A stretch of DNA of 64,000 nucleotides, taken from Burkholderiaceae bacterium. GTDB lineage: Bacteria > Pseudomonadota > Gammaproteobacteria > Burkholderiales > Burkholderiaceae. Each line of letters opens with the position of its first letter. The stretch's first letter is position 1. Under the pieces are notes generated by a model. That model did not search any database. It saw nothing but the letters and a program-made list of their open reading frames with translations, and was not told where the DNA came from. Below are positions 19,756-29,946 of this stretch, piece after piece. A program made the position numbers and the translations under genes. The stretch spans positions 1 through 64,000 of the forward strand of contig CANJBQ010000010.1 of the NCBI GenBank assembly GCA_947472645.1, written 5' to 3'.

Positions 19756-21195
19756 TTTCAAAATCTTAACCGTATGTCGATCACGCATATTTGAAAAATA
19801 AGCAGCTAGTTCATTTTGCAAATTTAGTTCTGCAATTTGCTTAAATTGCTCAATTTGAATCTTTGGATCTTGTGAGGGGCTTCTAGTTTGATTGATTCGA
19901 TAAATAGCGATTCCCGAGCCAGGTATTTTTGCATAAACAACCATAGGTAACTTATTCGGGTCAACTCCAAAAACTTTTTCAAGTGGCTCGCCAGATAAGT
20001 CTAATGGTTTAACTCGAGAAACCCATATCGGTTTACTAAATTCTTTGCCCGATACTTTCATCTTAGGCTCTTTTTGTAGTTGTTCTGCTTGATCAGAGCC
20101 CATTTTGATAGCTATTTCTTCAGCTTTTTTGGATGAAACAATTCTTTCAATTCCTGATTTAACGTCTTCATAATTTTGTGTCTTAGACGGGTTGTATTGA
20201 ATCACGTGAACAGAAACTAAATCTCCATTAGGTAATTGAATGGCATCGCTATTTTTATTCGATTTAACTACTTCATCACTAAACACCGCTTTCAGTGTTT
20301 TTGGTTGATTTAAAGGGTGCGATTTACCTAATGAACTTAGCCCCTGAGATGTTAATCCTGTGACCTTCTCAATTTTTAAATGGAGACTATCGGCTACTGG
20401 ACGAAGACTATCCGCTTGCTCATACACAATATTCGCAAAGGAATCTGCATTTTTATTAAATTCTTTTTCATCCAATTTAGAATCACGATGCAAGACTACG
20501 TATTCAACGTCAACCGTTGGGATCGTTTGAAAATCACCAGGATGTGCTTGAAAATAATCTTTAGCTTCTTGAGGTTCCACTTTAACGGATTTACTATATT
20601 GATCTGCCAGAAAGAACATCACCTGTACTTCGCGTTCGACACCTAATGCGGATATCAGTTTTTGTGATACAACTTCAGAATTCACACTTTCTTGTTTAGC
20701 AGCAATAGCGAACTGCAAATCAGCACTCATCAATTCTGATTTTTTAATATCTTCAAATTGCGACACGCTTAAACCATTATTTTTCAAAAGTTGACGATAC
20801 TTATCAGCATCAATAGATCCATCAGGTTTTTTAAGGGCTTGAATCTCAGGAAACTGTATAAGCTCTTTAGCAAGTCTTTCATTGGATACTCGAAGATGAA
20901 GAGCTTGTAATTCATTTCGTAATAATTTCTGCTGAATTATTTGATTGAGCACATTATTTTTAAAGGCGCCAGAATTAGTCATTTCTAAAGGAAGCCCTGC
21001 ACGTTGGGCTTGATTTTTCAAGGCATTATCAAATTCAGTACCTGAAATAACATCGTTTCCTATCTTTGCAACATCCGAATCATTGGTTCCTGTGCCCGTA
21101 TAACTTTGTACACCCAAAAAAACAAATGACGGCACGATAAGAAGTAATAAGACGAGTTGAAGGATTTTTTGATGTTTTCTGACGGAGTCAAACAT
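19744..21195 (-). CDS. PpiD-like membrane-anchored chaperone lacking the isomerase domain
   Basis: A 483-residue inner-membrane protein with an N-terminal anchor (residues 12-30) and a SurA-N-type chaperone domain (DVAKIGNDVISGTEFDNALK, LNQIIQQKLLRNELQAL, residues about 40-170). PpiD proteins are usually about 620-640 residues with a parvulin domain in the middle. Here the chain runs from VEYVVLHRDSKLDEKEF straight into NADSFANIVYEQADSL, and no ASHIL, GG-D-LG or FG-x-H-I-I motif occurs. It therefore looks like PpiD with the rotamase domain cleanly removed. The position downstream of lon and tRNA-Val is the standard Burkholderiales location for ppiD. Confidence 0.85.
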   Translation of the reverse strand: MFDSVRKHQKILQLVLLLLIVPSFVFLGVQSYTGTGTNDSDVAKIGNDVISGTEFDNALKNQAQRAGLPLEMTNSGAFKNNVLNQIIQQKLLRNELQALHLRVSNERLAKELIQFPEIQALKKPDGSIDADKYRQLLKNNGLSVSQFEDIKKSELMSADLQFAIAAKQESVNSEVVSQKLISALGVEREVQVMFFLADQYSKSVKVEPQEAKDYFQAHPGDFQTIPTVDVEYVVLHRDSKLDEKEFNKNADSFANIVYEQADSLRPVADSLHLKIEKVTGLTSQGLSSLGKSHPLNQPKTLKAVFSDEVVKSNKNSDAIQLPNGDLVSVHVIQYNPSKTQNYEDVKSGIERIVSSKKAEEIAIKMGSDQAEQLQKEPKMKVSGKEFSKPIWVSRVKPLDLSGEPLEKVFGVDPNKLPMVVYAKIPGSGIAIYRINQTRSPSQDPKIQIEQFKQIAELNLQNELAAYFSNMRDRHTVKILKSLQ

Positions 21196-21249
21196 GAGAT
21201 GAACTTAAGTTAATGATGAGAGATTGCAGTATAACGGAGAGGATGATAC

Positions 21250-21325
21250 TGGTGGGTGCTGACGGGATCGAACCGCCGACATTCTGCGTGTAAGGCAGAC
21301 GCTCTACCATCTGAGCTAAGCACCC
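21250..21325 (-). tRNA. tRNA-Val (anticodon TAC)
   Basis: A 76 nt tRNA on the minus strand including an encoded CCA. The acceptor stem GGGTGCT/AGCACCC, D arm with TAGCTCAGATGGTAGAGC, anticodon loop CTTACAC giving TAC, and T arm GGTTCGATCC are all readable. It lies between lon and the PpiD-like gene. Confidence 0.97.
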
Positions 21326-21381
21326 TTTTAAAGCTCTAGACTCCTGAAAAAAACACGTTTCAATCACCTAGAAAGTCTTAT

Positions 21382-21410
21382 ATTATATATTGAATTGCGC
21401 TAGAATTCAA
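21382..21410 (-). promoter_or_regulatory. sigma70-type promoter for tRNA-Val
   Basis: On the minus strand TTGAAT (21405-21410) and a perfect TATAAT (21382-21387) are separated by 17 bp. The predicted start would lie about 50 nt before the tRNA. No strong hairpin follows the tRNA, so the transcript may read into the PpiD-like gene. Confidence 0.6.
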
Positions 21411-21415
21411 ATTTC

Positions 21416-23830
21416 TTAATGTTTCAAGACCTCTTCGGGACCAACTTTTGCTGGGGTAGCATCTTTTGCCACGGGAGCCTCTTCCTCAGGGAGAGGTTTA
21501 GGCATGGTTTCAAGTGCTAATTCCAAGACCTTATCAATCCAGCGTACTGGGATAATTTCGATAGCGTTTTTTACATTATCTGGAATTTCAGTCAAATCTT
21601 TGACATTTTCTTCGGGTATCAAAACTGTCTTGATACCACCGCGATGGGCGGCTAATAATTTTTCTTTTAAGCCACCAATAGGAAGAACCTCACCCCTGAG
21701 AGTGATTTCACCTGTCATTGCAACATCCGCACGAACTGGGATGCCAGTTAAGATCGATACTAAGGCTGTGGAAATAGCAATACCTGCAGAAGGGCCATCT
21801 TTTGGTGTAGCACCCTCAGGGAAGTGAATATGGATATCTTTCTTCTCAAACTGATCTTCTTTAATACCTAGATGGCCAGATCGAGAACGAACAACAGATC
21901 TCGCCGCCTCAACTGATTCTTTCATGACATCACCAATTGATCCAGTTCGGATAATATTGCCTTTACCGGGCATCAAAGCGGCTTCAATGGTTAATAAATC
22001 ACCGCCAACTTCTGTCCAAGCCAGTCCTGTAACTTGACCAATTTGATTTTGCTTATTCGCCAAACCAAAGTCATAACGTTTTACGGATAAGAATTTCTCA
22101 AGATTGGAGGAATCGACAACAATTGGCGCTTCTTCTTTCTTGAGCAATAGTAATTTCACAACCTTACGACAGATTTTACTAATCTCCCGCTCCAAAGCTC
22201 TTACTCCAGCTTCTCTAGTGTAATAGCGAATAATGTCCTGAATCGCAGACTCTTTGACCTCAATCTCACCATGCTTAAGTCCATTGTTTTTAATTTGTTT
22301 AGGCAACAAATATTTCATGGCAATATGAGTTTTTTCATCCTCTGTATAACCAGCTAAACGAATAATTTCCATACGGTCAAGAAGCGGACCTGGAATATTT
22401 AAAGAATTTGATGTCGCAACAAACATCACATCAGATAAGTCAAAATCCACTTCTACATAATGATCTTGGAAGGTGTGGTTTTGTTCTGGATCTAAAACCT
22501 CCAGCATGGCACTAGCCGGATCTCCGCGAAAATCCATCCCCATCTTATCTATCTCGTCAAGTAAAAACAATGGGTTACGCACACCAATCTTTGTTAGGCT
22601 TGATAAAATTTTACCGGGCATTGAACCAATGTAAGTTCGACGATGACCACGGATTTCTGATTCATCACGAACCCCACCTAAAGCCATCCGGACAAATTTA
22701 CGATTTGTCGCACGTGCAATAGATTGACCTAATGATGTTTTACCAACTCCTGGAGGCCCGACTAAACATAAAATCGGTGCTTTTACTTTCTCTACTCGCT
22801 GTTGAACAGCGAGATATTCCAAAATTCTTTCTTTAACCTTATCTAAACCATAATGATCATCATTCAATACCGATTCAGCATGATTGAGATCGTTATTCAC
22901 CTTACTTTTTTTCTTCCAAGGTAAATTGATCAAGGTATCAATATAATTCCTAACTACGGTTGCCTCAGCAGACATAGGAGACATGAGCTTTAGTTTTTTG
23001 AGTTCAGACTCTGCTTTTTTCAAAGCTTCTTTAGGCATTTTAGCAAGCTTGATTTTTTTCTCAAGCTCTTCTAAATCTGCGCCCTCTTCACCCTCACCTA
23101 ATTCTTTTTGAATTGCTTTTACTTGTTCGTTGAGATAGTACTCGCGCTGACTCTTTTCCATTTGGCGCTTAACGCGCCCACGAATTCTTTTCTCCACTTG
23201 CAAAATATCAATTTCACTTTCAAGTTGGCCCAATAAACTTTCAAGACGTTTAACAACATTATTCATCTCAAGGAGTAATTGTTTTTGGTCAAGCTTGATT
23301 GGCAAATGGGCGCAGATAGTATCAGCTAAACGGCTAGCATCATCAATACCTGTTAATGACGCTAAAATTTCTTGCGGTATTTTTTTATTCAGTTTTACAT
23401 ATTGATCAAACTGAGCAACAATAGCTCTTTTTAAGGCCTCGGTTTCAGACTGATCAATCGACTCTATAGCTTGTGGTGTCGCTTCACAATTAAAGTATCC
23501 TAAGGAATCTTCCACTTGACTCAAATCTGCGCGCTGAGTTCCTTCAACTAATACTTTGACGGTTCCATCAGGCAACTTTAACATTTGCAAAATGTTAGCA
23601 ATACAACCTACGGCATAAAGATCTTGAACCGTTGGCTCATCTTTAGACGCAGTTTTTTGCGCAACTAATAAAATACTTTTGCCGGTCTCCATCGCAGCTT
23701 CTAACGCTTTGATTGATTTAGGACGCCCAACAAATAATGGCATCACCATATGAGGAAATACCACTACATCTCGTAAGGGTAATAATGGTAACTGAATAGG
23801 CTCAGTAGGTAGAAGTAGATTGCCAGGCAT
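21416..23830 (-). CDS. lon: ATP-dependent protease Lon
   Basis: Cytosolic AAA+ serine protease for damaged and regulatory proteins. From the ATG at 23830 it has 804 residues. Domains: N-terminal substrate-recognition domain ([23 protein letters not shown]), AAA+ module with Walker [14 protein letters not shown] and Walker [12 protein letters not shown], and the C-terminal protease with the Ser in [11 protein letters not shown] and the Lys in [15 protein letters not shown] prefer 23830 over an ATG 30 bp upstream because GGAG lies 9 nt before it and family members begin at this point. It is downstream of clpX and upstream of tRNA-Val. Confidence 0.97.
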   Translation of the reverse strand: MPGNLLLPTEPIQLPLLPLRDVVVFPHMVMPLFVGRPKSIKALEAAMETGKSILLVAQKTASKDEPTVQDLYAVGCIANILQMLKLPDGTVKVLVEGTQRADLSQVEDSLGYFNCEATPQAIESIDQSETEALKRAIVAQFDQYVKLNKKIPQEILASLTGIDDASRLADTICAHLPIKLDQKQLLLEMNNVVKRLESLLGQLESEIDILQVEKRIRGRVKRQMEKSQREYYLNEQVKAIQKELGEGEEGADLEELEKKIKLAKMPKEALKKAESELKKLKLMSPMSAEATVVRNYIDTLINLPWKKKSKVNNDLNHAESVLNDDHYGLDKVKERILEYLAVQQRVEKVKAPILCLVGPPGVGKTSLGQSIARATNRKFVRMALGGVRDESEIRGHRRTYIGSMPGKILSSLTKIGVRNPLFLLDEIDKMGMDFRGDPASAMLEVLDPEQNHTFQDHYVEVDFDLSDVMFVATSNSLNIPGPLLDRMEIIRLAGYTEDEKTHIAMKYLLPKQIKNNGLKHGEIEVKESAIQDIIRYYTREAGVRALEREISKICRKVVKLLLLKKEEAPIVVDSSNLEKFLSVKRYDFGLANKQNQIGQVTGLAWTEVGGDLLTIEAALMPGKGNIIRTGSIGDVMKESVEAARSVVRSRSGHLGIKEDQFEKKDIHIHFPEGATPKDGPSAGIAISTALVSILTGIPVRADVAMTGEITLRGEVLPIGGLKEKLLAAHRGGIKTVLIPEENVKDLTEIPDNVKNAIEIIPVRWIDKVLELALETMPKPLPEEEAPVAKDATPAKVGPEEVLKH

Positions 23831-23839
23831 ATTTAAAAT

Positions 23840-23843
23840 CTCC
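23840..23843 (-). promoter_or_regulatory. Shine-Dalgarno deciding the lon start
   Basis: GGAG on the minus strand, 9 nt before the ATG at 23828-23830 (MPGNLL). The alternative ATG at 23858-23860 has no purine-rich site in front of it. Confidence 0.6.
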
Positions 23844-23985
23844 GATGAAACAAAAAGCATTAAAAGAGTATTACTACAGTCTATTTAGTGCCAAATTATT
23901 GGTTTACAAGATTAGAATACACTTTTTTATTAAATATTCGCACTTATATTGATTTTATAAGAAATTAAATCAGAATATAGAATAT

Positions 23986-25293
23986 TTATGCGGCAGAAGA
24001 TGCGCTTCTATAAAGCAACTTTGGTTCTTCGCCAGCAACCGAGCTTGCATCAATCACCACTTTCTCAATATTTTTCTGAGATGGCAATAGATACATCGTA
24101 TCTAAAAGGATACCTTCAAGAATTGAACGAAGACCACGAGCCCCAGTATTTCTAGAGATTGCTTTTTTGGCAATCGCTTTTAATGCATCATCCCTAAATT
24201 CTAAAGAAACATTCTCAAGTTCAAATAATGCTTGATATTGTTTAACAAGAGCATTTTTAGGTTCTGTCAAAATTTGTATAAAAGCAGCCTCATCTAATTG
24301 AGACAATGTCGCAGTAACTGGCAAACGTCCAATTAACTCAGGAATTAAACCAAATTTAATTAAGTCCTCGGGTTCAACTTGTTCAATGATTTCCCCGAAA
24401 TTTTTTGCATCCTTGCTTTGTACCGATGCATTAAAACCAATACCTGATTTTGAAGTTCGACTATTAATAATCTTTTCTAAGCCGTCAAAAGCACCACCAC
24501 AAATAAACAATATATTTGTCGTATCAATTTGTAAAAAATCTTGGTTAGGATGCTTTCTACCACCTTGCGGAGGAATGGAAGCCATTGTTCCTTCAATGAG
24601 TTTCAATAATGCCTGTTGAACTCCCTCACCAGAAACATCTCGAGTAATTGATGGATTTTCTGATTTTCGAGAAATCTTATCAATTTCATCAATATAAACA
24701 ATCCCCCGCTGAGCCTTCTCTACATCATAGCTACAGGACTGCAAAAGTTTTTGAATAATATTCTCTACATCTTCTCCAACATAACCGGCTTCAGTCAATG
24801 TTGTAGCATCAGCCATGACAAAAGGAACGTCTAGTAATCTCGCTAAGGTTTGTGCCAATAATGTCTTACCTGAGCCAGTTGGCCCAATCAATAAGATATT
24901 ACTTTTAGCAAGCTCAACTCCATTAACTAATGCCGTCTTACGTGTTTGCTGATTTTCTTTATTGGGTTTTTCAACAGGCTGAAGATTATTGAGTCGCTTG
25001 TAGTGGTTATAAACTGCAACCGCCAAGGTTTTTTTGGCGATGCTTTGACCAATCACATATTGATCGAGCTTTGCGCGAATTTCTTCAGGTGTAGGTAACT
25101 CTTTGGATGGATCCGATGTGCCATTCTTTTTGGGTTGATCTCCCCCTTCTGCAATGACTTCGTTACATAAAGAAACACACTCATCACAAATAAAAACAGA
25201 AGGTCCTGCTATCATCCGCACAACTTCGTCGTGGGTTTTCCCACAGAAAGAACAAATTAAATTTTTATTAGAGTTATCGGTAGTGATTGCCAT
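23986..25293 (-). CDS. clpX: ClpX, ATPase subunit of ClpXP protease
   Basis: Unfoldase that recognises tagged proteins and feeds them to ClpP. 435 residues. The N-terminal C4 zinc-binding domain (CSFCGK and CDECVSLC), Walker [13 protein letters not shown], Walker [13 protein letters not shown], the pore loop GYVGEDVE and the sensor region GARGLRSI are all present. It lies 9 bp after clpP and 155 bp before lon. The lon leader (23831-23985) is AT rich and I could not assign a heat-shock promoter in it. Confidence 0.98.
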   Translation of the reverse strand: MAITTDNSNKNLICSFCGKTHDEVVRMIAGPSVFICDECVSLCNEVIAEGGDQPKKNGTSDPSKELPTPEEIRAKLDQYVIGQSIAKKTLAVAVYNHYKRLNNLQPVEKPNKENQQTRKTALVNGVELAKSNILLIGPTGSGKTLLAQTLARLLDVPFVMADATTLTEAGYVGEDVENIIQKLLQSCSYDVEKAQRGIVYIDEIDKISRKSENPSITRDVSGEGVQQALLKLIEGTMASIPPQGGRKHPNQDFLQIDTTNILFICGGAFDGLEKIINSRTSKSGIGFNASVQSKDAKNFGEIIEQVEPEDLIKFGLIPELIGRLPVTATLSQLDEAAFIQILTEPKNALVKQYQALFELENVSLEFRDDALKAIAKKAISRNTGARGLRSILEGILLDTMYLLPSQKNIEKVVIDASSVAGEEPKLLYRSASSAA

Positions 25294-25302
25294 AAATAAT
25301 AC

Positions 25303-25926
25303 TTAACGTGTTGCAATCACTTTATCAATCAAGCCATAATCCTTAGCCTGCTCAGAAGACATGAAGAAATCACGGTCTGTATCTTTCTCAATGGTTTGAA
25401 TTGACTGACCAGTTCTTTCCGAAAGAATTTTATTGAGCTGCTCTCTTAGATATAAAATTTCTTTAGCTTGAATTTCTATATCGGAGGCTTGACCTCTAGC
25501 ACCACCTAAAGGTTGGTGAATCATAATCCGAGAATTTGGTAAAGCAAAGCGCTTTTCTTTCTTACCTGCAGATAACAAAAAAGCTCCCATGCTTGCAGCT
25601 AAACCCATACAAAGAGTACTAACATCTGGCTTGATGAAATTCATTGTGTCAAAGATAGCTAGGCCAGAGGAAACAGATCCGCCAGGAGAGTTGATATATA
25701 AAGAAATATCTTTATCAGGATTTTCACTTTCCAAGAAAAGCATTTGCGCGATCACTAGATTAGCAGTATGGTCATTGACCTCGCCAACTAAAAAAATCAC
25801 TCGTTCACGCAATAACCTGGAGTAGATGTCGTAAGCGCGCTCACCCCTACCAGAAGTCTCAATCACCATTGGAACTAATCCAAGGTTTTGGGGTGCCATT
25901 GAGGGGTCAAAATCGATATGCGACAT
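25303..25926 (-). CDS. clpP: ClpP protease subunit
   Basis: Serine peptidase forming the double-heptamer chamber of ClpXP and ClpAP. From the ATG at 25926 it has 207 residues. The catalytic triad is visible: Ser in [11 protein letters not shown], His in [13 protein letters not shown] and Asp in [11 protein letters not shown] choose 25926 rather than 25932 because AAGGA is spaced 6 nt from it. Gene order tig-clpP-clpX-lon is the classic one; the gap to tig is about 28 bp. Confidence 0.97.
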   Translation of the reverse strand: MSHIDFDPSMAPQNLGLVPMVIETSGRGERAYDIYSRLLRERVIFLVGEVNDHTANLVIAQMLFLESENPDKDISLYINSPGGSVSSGLAIFDTMNFIKPDVSTLCMGLAASMGAFLLSAGKKEKRFALPNSRIMIHQPLGGARGQASDIEIQAKEILYLREQLNKILSERTGQSIQTIEKDTDRDFFMSSEQAKDYGLIDKVIATR

Positions 25927-25932
25927 ATTCAT

Positions 25933-25937
25933 TCCTT
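25933..25937 (-). promoter_or_regulatory. Shine-Dalgarno deciding the clpP start
   Basis: AAGGA on the minus strand, 6 nt before the ATG at 25924-25926 and touching an ATG at 25930-25932. Spacing favours the inner ATG, removing two residues from the longest reading. Confidence 0.55.
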
Positions 25938-25954
25938 CATTAATAACTTCTATA

Positions 25955-27292
25955 TTACTTGATAGCGCTTAATTCTTCAAAAGTAATCTTCTTGTCAGTA
26001 ACCTTCACTTTTGAGAGAACATATGCAACCACATTACTTTCAGTAACTAATGACTCAATATCCGATAAACGACTTGGATCGCTATAGTACCAGCGCATGA
26101 CTTCCTTAGGATCTTCATAACTAGCTGCTTGATCTTCAATTTCAGCTTTGATTTGATCTGGCGTTGGTTTTAAAGACTCATCTTTGACTAATTGATTTAG
26201 GATTAGACCTAATTTAACGCGTTGCTCAGCTTGAGGAGTAAACATCCCTTCAGGAATCGGTGCATTCTTCGCATTAGGCACGCCCCTTTGCTCTAAGTCT
26301 TTCCTGGCAGCTTCAATCAATCGTTCTTCTTCTTGGCTTACTAAAAATTTCGGTAAATCTAAACTTGTGGTCGCAGCCAAAGCGTCTAAAGCCTGATTTT
26401 TTAAAAGGCCCTTCGCTCTTCTCACAATCTCGCGCTCTAAGTTTTGACGGACTTCTTCACGAACTTTTTCAATACCACCCTCGGTGACACCAATGCTGAG
26501 TGCAAACTCGTCATCAAGTTCAGGTAAGTGAGGCCACTCAACCTTTTTCATCGTAATTTTGAACTCAGCAGTTTTACCAGCAACTTCTTTGCCGTGATAT
26601 TCAGCAGGGAAATTTAAAGGGAAAACTTTTTCTTCACCTATTTTTAATCCAACAGCGGCAGCCTCAAACTCGGGCAGCATTTGACCTTGACCAAGTACAA
26701 AAGTGAAATCATTAGCTTTCCCACCATCAAACTCCACTGCATCAATGGATCCAACAAAATCGATAGTGACTTGATCGCCGACTTGTGCGGATTGATCCGC
26801 CCCGCCATCACCATGTTCAGCTTCTACACCCCGTGGATGGTAATGAACTCGTTGCTTACGAAGCATATCTAATGTTTTATTGATTTCTTCATCATTGACT
26901 TCAGTCTCATAGCGAGTAACCTCAGTTTGACTAAGATCACCTACGATGACAGTTGGAAAAATCTCAAAAAATGCGTCAAAAACAATATTTTCTGCATCTA
27001 ACTCACTTTTAGGCTCTAAACGTGGCTGACCAACTAACTCTATCTTTTGGGCTTGTGCGAAGTTAAAAAACTTGTCTGAGGCATGATCAAACGACAGTTC
27101 AAAGTCAACCTGCTGACCATATTGCTGCTCAATCATTTTTAATGGGACTTTGCCAGGGCGAAAACCGGCCATTTTCATGGTTTTACCCAGTTGTTTGAGC
27201 TTAGCTTCACGTTTTGGAAGTAAATCATTTTTAGCAAACTCTAAAGAAACTTTTCTTTCAAGAGCGCCAAGGTTTTCAATTTGCAGTGACAT
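25955..27292 (-). CDS. tig: trigger factor
   Basis: Ribosome-bound chaperone and FKBP-type prolyl isomerase. 445 residues. The ribosome-binding signature GFRPGKVP lies near residues 43-50. The isomerase domain (about 165-250) includes [20 protein letters not shown] and the C-terminal arm reaches the end. A short glycine/acidic insert (EHGDGGADQ) precedes the isomerase domain. It starts the tig-clpP-clpX block; a 109 bp gap separates it from tRNA-Leu. Confidence 0.96.
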   Translation of the reverse strand: MSLQIENLGALERKVSLEFAKNDLLPKREAKLKQLGKTMKMAGFRPGKVPLKMIEQQYGQQVDFELSFDHASDKFFNFAQAQKIELVGQPRLEPKSELDAENIVFDAFFEIFPTVIVGDLSQTEVTRYETEVNDEEINKTLDMLRKQRVHYHPRGVEAEHGDGGADQSAQVGDQVTIDFVGSIDAVEFDGGKANDFTFVLGQGQMLPEFEAAAVGLKIGEEKVFPLNFPAEYHGKEVAGKTAEFKITMKKVEWPHLPELDDEFALSIGVTEGGIEKVREEVRQNLEREIVRRAKGLLKNQALDALAATTSLDLPKFLVSQEEERLIEAARKDLEQRGVPNAKNAPIPEGMFTPQAEQRVKLGLILNQLVKDESLKPTPDQIKAEIEDQAASYEDPKEVMRWYYSDPSRLSDIESLVTESNVVAYVLSKVKVTDKKITFEELSAIK

Positions 27293-27401
27293 AGTAATTA
27301 AAAGTAATAAAACATGTTGAACATATTCAAGAAATTAGCCTTTTTAGACCCTAAAACACCATTTTTAAGCGGTGAGAGTGTTGTCTAATCAGAACATTTG
27401 T

Positions 27402-27488
27402 TGGTGCGAGGAGGGGGACTCGAACCCCCACACCATTTCTGGCGTCAGGACCTAAACCTGGTGCGTCTACCAATTTCGCCATCCTCGC
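27402..27488 (-). tRNA. tRNA-Leu (anticodon TAG)
   Basis: An 87 nt class II tRNA on the minus strand with encoded CCA. Acceptor stem GCGAGGA/TCCTCGC, D arm AAATTGGTAGACGC, anticodon loop TTTAGGT giving TAG, a variable arm (TGACGCCAGAAATGGTG region) and T arm GGGTTCGAGTCCC are readable. It sits between tig and an old-yellow-enzyme gene. Confidence 0.96.
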
Positions 27489-27568
27489 AACTATCATTTC
27501 TCTAAGTAATCCAGTATTTTACATTGCCTTGAGATTTACTGGAATAACTTTGCTATCAAGCGACCAGT

Positions 27569-28684
27569 TTATTGTGCCCCATAAAATGGATAATCGGTAT
27601 AACCAACCTCATTTCCACCATAGAAAGTTTTACGGTCATAAGGCGTTAGAGGGGCATTCATTGAGAATCTTTCCACTAAATCAGGGTTCGATATATAAAG
27701 TCGACCATAAGCAATCGCATCTGATTGTTGCTTTTTAATAGCAGCTTCCCCACTTTCACGATCAAAACCACCCGCACTAATTAATAACCCTTTATAGACA
27801 CTTCTAAATAATGAGGTTGTATTAGGAGCTTCAATCGCTACCTTGTCGTCAGCACCAGCTGAAGTTGAGCGCGGTTCAATTAAGTGAAGATAAGCAAGAT
27901 GATGACGATTCAATTCTTCGATAACATATGTAAATAAACCAATCGGATCGGCTTCCGCGATATCACCAAATGTGCCGTACGGCGATAAACGAACCCCTAC
28001 CTTGGAACTATCAAATACAGTAGTAACCCGTTTAAGAACTTCCTTTAATAGCCTTGTACGGTTTTCAAATGAGCCACCGAACTGGTCAGTTCTAAGATTC
28101 GTTTTACTTTGTAAAAACTGATCTAACAAATAACCATTAGCACTGTGAATCTCTATTCCATCAAAACCTGCTTCTTTTGCATTCAATGCTGCTTGATAAT
28201 ATTGTTCAATCACCTGCCCAATATCCAAGATGGTCATTGCCCGAGGAGTCTCATAAGGCACAAAAGTCCATGAATTTGTAAAAGTCTTACCCTCTGGCTT
28301 TAGCGCAGAGGCCGAAATGGGTAATCCCTCTTTCTCATGAAATGATGAATGAGAGGTTCTGCCGACATGCCATAACTGTGCGAAGATCTTCCCACCGCGA
28401 TGATGAACTTCCTTAACAATCTTGGCCCAACCAACTGTTTGCTCAGGTGAGTAAATACCAGGGGTTGCTGGATAACCTTTACCTAATGGCGAAATTTGAG
28501 TCGCCTCAGCAATAATTAATCCCGCACTCGCTCTTTGAGCATAATATTCAATCGCCAATGGATTTGGTACGTCGTTCTCAATGGCTCTCATCCGTGTCAG
28601 TGGCGCCATCACAATGCGATTTTTCAGCACCACTGACCCAAGGGTTAGTGGTTGCAGTAATGAAAGATTTTCTAAAACTGACAT
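27569..28684 (-). CDS. old yellow enzyme family reductase, NemA-like
   Basis: An FMN-dependent alkene reductase of 371 residues. The N-terminal KNRIVMAPLTRMRA, the IAEATQISPLGKGYP block, FAQLWHVGRTSH, the active-site pair in EIHSANGYLLDQFL, FGGSFENRTR and the C-terminal SAGGFDRESGE and AIAYGRLYISNPDL are typical of NemA/OYE. It has the His/Asn pair rather than two His residues. Likely substrates are electrophilic enones, N-ethylmaleimide-like compounds or nitro compounds. It lies 12 bp after ispDF and is probably cotranscribed with it. Confidence 0.93.
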   Translation of the reverse strand: MSVLENLSLLQPLTLGSVVLKNRIVMAPLTRMRAIENDVPNPLAIEYYAQRASAGLIIAEATQISPLGKGYPATPGIYSPEQTVGWAKIVKEVHHRGGKIFAQLWHVGRTSHSSFHEKEGLPISASALKPEGKTFTNSWTFVPYETPRAMTILDIGQVIEQYYQAALNAKEAGFDGIEIHSANGYLLDQFLQSKTNLRTDQFGGSFENRTRLLKEVLKRVTTVFDSSKVGVRLSPYGTFGDIAEADPIGLFTYVIEELNRHHLAYLHLIEPRSTSAGADDKVAIEAPNTTSLFRSVYKGLLISAGGFDRESGEAAIKKQQSDAIAYGRLYISNPDLVERFSMNAPLTPYDRKTFYGGNEVGYTDYPFYGAQ

Positions 28685-28696
28685 GGTATTTCCTTA

Positions 28697-29887
28697 TTAA
28701 ACACTTTGAACTAGAACAATTGCTTGAGCTTCAATCGCTTCTGATTGACCCAAATATCCTAATTTTTCATTAGTTTTAGCTTTTATATTCAGACAATCTT
28801 TCTGAATTTCTAGTAATTTACTGATGTGAGCAATCATACTCGGTATATGTTTTGATAGTTTAGGCTCTTCACAAATAATGGTTGAATCAATATTAATGAT
28901 TTCAAAACCATGAGCTTTCAAAAGTTCATAGGTAATTTTTAAAAGTTGTGAGCTATCCGCATTTTTATACCGAGGATCCGTATCTGGGAAATGTTTTCCA
29001 ATATCACCGAAGCCAGCAGCACCTAACAAAGCATCTGTAATAGCATGTAAGAGCGCATCTGCATCGGAGTGACCCAATAAACCTTTTGGATAAGGAATTT
29101 GAACCCCTCCGAGAACAAGATCGCGCCCTTCTACAAGAAGGTGAACATCGTAACCCTGCCCAATCCGTATTGTTGAAGTTGGATGCAATATTTTTTCCAT
29201 CATACTTAAGTCCTGTGGGTATGTGATTTTAAAATTCTCTGAAGAGCCTTGAACAAGAATCGGAGAATACCCCTCAGACTCCATGGCACTTGCCTCATCT
29301 GTAATTTGTAGATTTTTTTCAAAAGCTTTTTTTAATGCGGTGTGTAGTTCACCAATTCGAAACATCTGCGGAGTTTGAGCTAACCAGAGCCCATTGCGTG
29401 AAAGAGTTTTCTCAATGTGAACTATTTTATGTGAATCGGCTTTCTTTAAGGTATCGGCTAGAGGAATCGCTAATATTCCTCCGCAATACTTAGAATCGCT
29501 AGTAACCGTCTGAATAAGCCGAAGTACATCTTGTTTTATTAATCCAGGTCTTGCTGCGTCATGAACCAATACCCAATCAGTAGCCGGCAGTTGTTCTAGC
29601 ATCAGTCCTAAGGTGTTTAATACTGTCTGCGCACGCGTTTCTCCACCAGAACTTAATACCTTAGCTTTAGGGTAACCTTGAAACTGATGAAAATCGGATT
29701 GTGGGGATAGTCCCAACCAAATAGAGTCAATTTCTTGAAGCTCAGTAAAAATATCAAGGCTATGGTCAATCACCATTTTCCCAGCTAAAGATTGGTATTG
29801 TTTAGGCAAATCTCCGCCTAAACGCGAGCCTATGCCTGCACTAGGGATCAATACGTGACATTTTTCAGTAGGGGGCATTTTACTCAT
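28697..29887 (-). CDS. ispDF: bifunctional IspD-IspF (MEP pathway)
   Basis: One uninterrupted frame of 396 residues joins two enzymes of isoprenoid synthesis. Residues 1 to about 235 are the cytidylyltransferase Isp[27 protein letters not shown] and [10 protein letters not shown]. From [11 protein letters not shown] to the end is the cyclodiphosphate synthase IspF, with metal ligands in [24 protein letters not shown], and [12 protein letters not shown]. The linker is only about ten residues ([10 protein letters not shown]). Internal ATGs there could allow separate IspF. The start at 29887 is an ATG; 29890 would be TTG. In most betaproteobacteria the two genes are adjacent but separate. Confidence 0.92.
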   Translation of the reverse strand: MSKMPPTEKCHVLIPSAGIGSRLGGDLPKQYQSLAGKMVIDHSLDIFTELQEIDSIWLGLSPQSDFHQFQGYPKAKVLSSGGETRAQTVLNTLGLMLEQLPATDWVLVHDAARPGLIKQDVLRLIQTVTSDSKYCGGILAIPLADTLKKADSHKIVHIEKTLSRNGLWLAQTPQMFRIGELHTALKKAFEKNLQITDEASAMESEGYSPILVQGSSENFKITYPQDLSMMEKILHPTSTIRIGQGYDVHLLVEGRDLVLGGVQIPYPKGLLGHSDADALLHAITDALLGAAGFGDIGKHFPDTDPRYKNADSSQLLKITYELLKAHGFEIINIDSTIICEEPKLSKHIPSMIAHISKLLEIQKDCLNIKAKTNEKLGYLGQSEAIEAQAIVLVQSV

Positions 29888-29946
29888 CAAGGAATCACTT
29901 TCGTTAAGTTCATACTAAATCATTCTTCAATTCTATAATGTAGCTA

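Noticed and set aside
21504..21827. 107-residue plus-strand open frame
   Set aside because: Antisense to the protease domain of lon, whose frame and conservation are certain.
23831..23985. Heat-shock (sigma32) promoter before lon
   Set aside because: I looked for the CTTGAA and CCCCAT elements with correct spacing and did not find them.
27314..27324. 11 bp palindrome (ATGTTGAACAT) upstream of tig
   Set aside because: Short, AT-rich and without a nearby matching promoter; too likely by chance.
27350..27385. Possible terminator hairpin after tRNA-Leu
   Set aside because: The stem is only about 4 bp with a long loop and a poor U-tract.
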